This document shows positions 62,182 to 64,000 of a DNA stretch of 64,000 nt, piece by piece. Made by a program: the position numbers and the translations under genes. Source of the DNA: Inhella crocodyli (GTDB taxonomy: Bacteria; Pseudomonadota; Gammaproteobacteria; Burkholderiales; Burkholderiaceae_C); assembly GCF_004004565.1 (NCBI RefSeq), contig NZ_SACM01000004.1, forward strand, positions 310,001-374,000. The letters are read 5' to 3'. Under the pieces are notes generated by a model. The model was not told the origin of the DNA. It worked only from the letters and a program-made list of their open reading frames with translations, and searched no databases. Within the stretch, counting starts at the first letter, position 1, and every line of letters starts with the position of its first letter.

Positions 62182-63435
62182 TCAGCCGCCCGCAGCGCTC
62201 CTCCGCACCCTGGCCAACAACCGCGCCTCCGCCGGATGCCCCGCCGCCTCGATGGCGCGCTGCCACCACCCGTCCGCTTCTTCTTCCCGCCCTTGACGCG
62301 ACAGCGCCCGCGCCAGCGCCGCGCAGGCATGGGCCTGCAAGGCCTCGGGCACGGTGGGCAGCAGGGCGCGCAGCGCGCGCTCGGCCTCGGCGGGCTCGCC
62401 GGCTTCGGCCAGGGCGATGGCGTGGCCCAGGCGCGGCGCATGGCTGGGGTCGTGGGCCAGCAGCAGCTCGTAGTAGCGAACGATGGCCGGCCAGTTCGTG
62501 GCCTCGGGGCTCGGGGCCATGGCGTGCTCGGCGGCGATGCCGGCTTGCAGGTGCCAACGGGTGAGCGCCGTGCCGCGCTGCGAGGCTTTCAGGTGAACGA
62601 GCCCTAGACGGATCAGGCCCGCGTCCCAGCGGTCGCGCGGTTGGCCGTGCAGGGGCACGAGCTCGCCGGCGTCGTCGATGCGGCCCGTGAGCCGCGCGCC
62701 ATGCAGCAGCAGCAGGGCGGCCAGGGCGTCGGCCTCCGGGGCGGCCGTGGCCGGGTGCGCGGCCAGCGCGCGGGCCAGGCGGATGGCCTCCCAGCACAGC
62801 GCCAGCGGGTCCTCACCTTGCGGCGCGTCGCCTTGGCGGCCGGCGGCGAGCTGGCCGTGGTGGAACACCAGCGCCAGCGTGCTGAGCACGGCCTCGCGCC
62901 GTGGTGGCAGCTCGGCCCCGCCGGGCACGGCCAGCGTGTGACCGCCCAAGGTGACGCGCGCACGGGCCAGGCGCTGGGCCAACGCGGCCTCGGTGCTGAA
63001 CAGCAGCGGGGCGATGGCCGCCAGCTCCAGGCCCAGCAGGCTGCGCAGCGCCAGCGCCACCTGCGTGGCCGGGGGCAGGGCGGGGTGGCAGGCGGCGAAC
63101 AGCAGCGCCAGCTCGTCGTCGTTCAGCTCGCCCGCCAGCCGGCCTTCGTCGGCGGGCGGCGCGGCCAGGGCCTCGGGCTCGGCGTCGTCGGGCAGCGCGG
63201 TGTGCGGGCGGGTGTGGCGCAGCTCGTCGATGGCCAGGCGCTGCGCCACGCGGTACAGCCAGGCCGCGGGCCGTTCGGGCACGCCCTCGCGCGGCCAGCG
63301 CTCCAGCGCGCGCAGGGTGGCGGTTTGCACCGCGTCCTCGGCCAGGGCGAGGTGGCCCAGGCCCAGCTGGCGCGCCAGCAGCGCCACGGCGCGGCGGCGC
63401 TCGCGCGTGAGCAGCGCAGCCAGCTCGGGGGTCAT
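62182..63435 (-). CDS. ECF-type RNA polymerase sigma factor with C-terminal extension
   Basis: A 417-residue sigma factor. Region 2 (residues about 10-75; LAEDAVQTATLRALERWP, WLYRVAQRLAIDELR) and region 4 (about 105-170) are followed by a long helical/TPR-like C-terminal domain (about 185-417). This is the ECF42-type plan (DUF6596), usually paired with a DGPF/YCII-like protein. No such partner gene lies beside it here. No anti-sigma factor is visible. The 147-bp gap to the next gene shows no clear feature. Confidence 0.9.
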   Translation of the reverse strand: MTPELAALLTRERRRAVALLARQLGLGHLALAEDAVQTATLRALERWPREGVPERPAAWLYRVAQRLAIDELRHTRPHTALPDDAEPEALAAPPADEGRLAGELNDDELALLFAACHPALPPATQVALALRSLLGLELAAIAPLLFSTEAALAQRLARARVTLGGHTLAVPGGAELPPRREAVLSTLALVFHHGQLAAGRQGDAPQGEDPLALCWEAIRLARALAAHPATAAPEADALAALLLLHGARLTGRIDDAGELVPLHGQPRDRWDAGLIRLGLVHLKASQRGTALTRWHLQAGIAAEHAMAPSPEATNWPAIVRYYELLLAHDPSHAPRLGHAIALAEAGEPAEAERALRALLPTVPEALQAHACAALARALSRQGREEEADGWWQRAIEAAGHPAEARLLARVRRSAAGG

Positions 63436-63582
63436 CGCCTCAGCGGAGCCGCAGGGGTCTTGTGCAGCAGGCAGGGCCCGTTCGGCATGACGAATTTCTG
63501 GGGTTGATGCACGTGGAGGGTTGGAAACCTCACGCGATCCTGGGCGAGCCGGCGCGCGCGAGGCGCCTGCGCCCGATGCGGC

Positions 63583-64000
63583 TCAAAAGGCCTTTGACAG
63601 TGTCAACTGCACGCTGCCCAAGTCGGCCTTGCCGGCATCGAACTCCGGCCGCGCAAATTGAGTGCGGCTCAGCATGGCCTCGAAGCCCAGGGCAAAACCA
63701 TGGCCCAGCGGAGCCGCCACGCCCAAGGCCGCCCAAGGCTGAACCCGCGAGTCCCGCAAGCTGCTGCCAGCCTGCCCCACGGGCAGCAAGCGCAGCTGGG
63801 TCGACACCTGCGCCGCGCCGGCCGCCGCATGCAGCACCACCCCATCACCCAGCGGGCGATGCCAAGCCGCGCCGAGCATCCATGCCTGAGTGCGAAAACG
63901 CCCCGTCAGCGTGGGTGTGCCCAGCCGGGCGCTGCCGAAGTCCACGCGGCGCAACTCGGCCGCCAGCCGCCCACCAGCCAGGGTGCCGGGCACCCACAGC
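63583..64000 (-). CDS. outer-membrane beta-barrel protein, C-terminal part
   Basis: The open frame runs off the window end. The visible 139 or so residues alternate polar and hydrophobic residues in barrel strands (AWMLGAAWHRPLGDGVVLHAAAGAA, WAALGVAAPLGHGFALGFEAMLSR) and end VQLTLSKAF with the terminal Phe recognised by the Bam machinery. An OmpA/OmpW-like or surface-antigen barrel is likely. The N-terminus and start are outside the window. Confidence 0.7.
   Translation of the reverse strand, partial: LWVPGTLAGGRLAAELRRVDFGSARLGTPTLTGRFRTQAWMLGAAWHRPLGDGVVLHAAAGAAQVSTQLRLLPVGQAGSSLRDSRVQPWAALGVAAPLGHGFALGFEAMLSRTQFARPEFDAGKADLGSVQLTLSKAF

Noticed and set aside
1-64000. CRISPR arrays, tRNA, rRNA, phage or IS genes
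   Set aside because: No spaced direct-repeat array, cloverleaf, rRNA-like segment, transposase, integrase or phage structural motif was recognised on either strand.

Overview
The window is GC-rich (by eye close to 70%), with tightly packed genes, many ATGA/GTGA overlaps and frequent TTG/GTG starts. Gene content (paaGIABCDE with a TetR-type PaaR, KtrAB, short-Q-loop CydAB, ScsB/DsbD, GGDEF-EAL proteins, gamma-alpha-fused 2-oxoacid oxidoreductase) points to a betaproteobacterium of the order Burkholderiales (Comamonadaceae or the Rubrivivax/Leptothrix/Ideonella group). No rRNA, tRNA, CRISPR array, integrase or transposase was seen.

Layout. 0-8 kb: ubiquinone (ubiC) and proline (proC) genes, divergent from the KtrAB potassium system; then a WYL regulator divergent from an unknown protein across a palindrome; then small housekeeping enzymes (DnaQ-like exonuclease, MazG-like pyrophosphatase). 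7.8-16.6 kb: a phenylacetate-degradation operon (paaG-paaI-paaABCDE-orf91-paaR-GNAT-paaZ), preceded by a perfect 20-bp TetR-type palindrome and four sites resembling DnaA boxes. 16.6-23.2 kb: mixed accessory genes (ankyrin protein, diguanylate cyclase, PilZ protein, glycosyltransferase, SDR) with a decayed GNAT/PilZ chimera. 23.2-27.9 kb: RNA-modification genes (RluA-type synthase, TrhO), a secreted PPC-endonuclease I and a degenerate SDR. 28-31 kb: a GbsR/MarR regulator and a cytochrome bd/CIO oxidase behind two strong inverted-repeat operators. 31-39 kb: hydrolases, DsbD/ScsB with a redoxin, a ceramidase-like membrane protein and a lone ABC binding protein. 39-49.6 kb: chemoreceptor plus three PAS-GGDEF-EAL proteins, a signalling cluster. 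49.6-55 kb: a three-gene ferredoxin-type 2-oxoacid:acceptor oxidoreductase operon, interrupted by a roughly 594-bp large inverted repeat. 55-59.5 kb: a TonB-dependent receptor whose 3' end is duplicated around a low-GC insert encoding a lipoprotein serine protease. 59.6-64 kb: serine hydrolase, TonB-C protein, ECF sigma factor and the end of an outer-membrane protein.

Best candidates for something undescribed: (1) the inverted pair of structured repeats at 52546-53139, whose internal hairpins keep base pairing through paired substitutions between copies; (2) the low-GC protease cassette at 57456-59531, flanked by about 254-bp direct repeats of a receptor 3' end; (3) the GNAT/PilZ chimera at 22423-22758. 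Everything rests on reading the sequence and family knowledge; no database search or computation was run.
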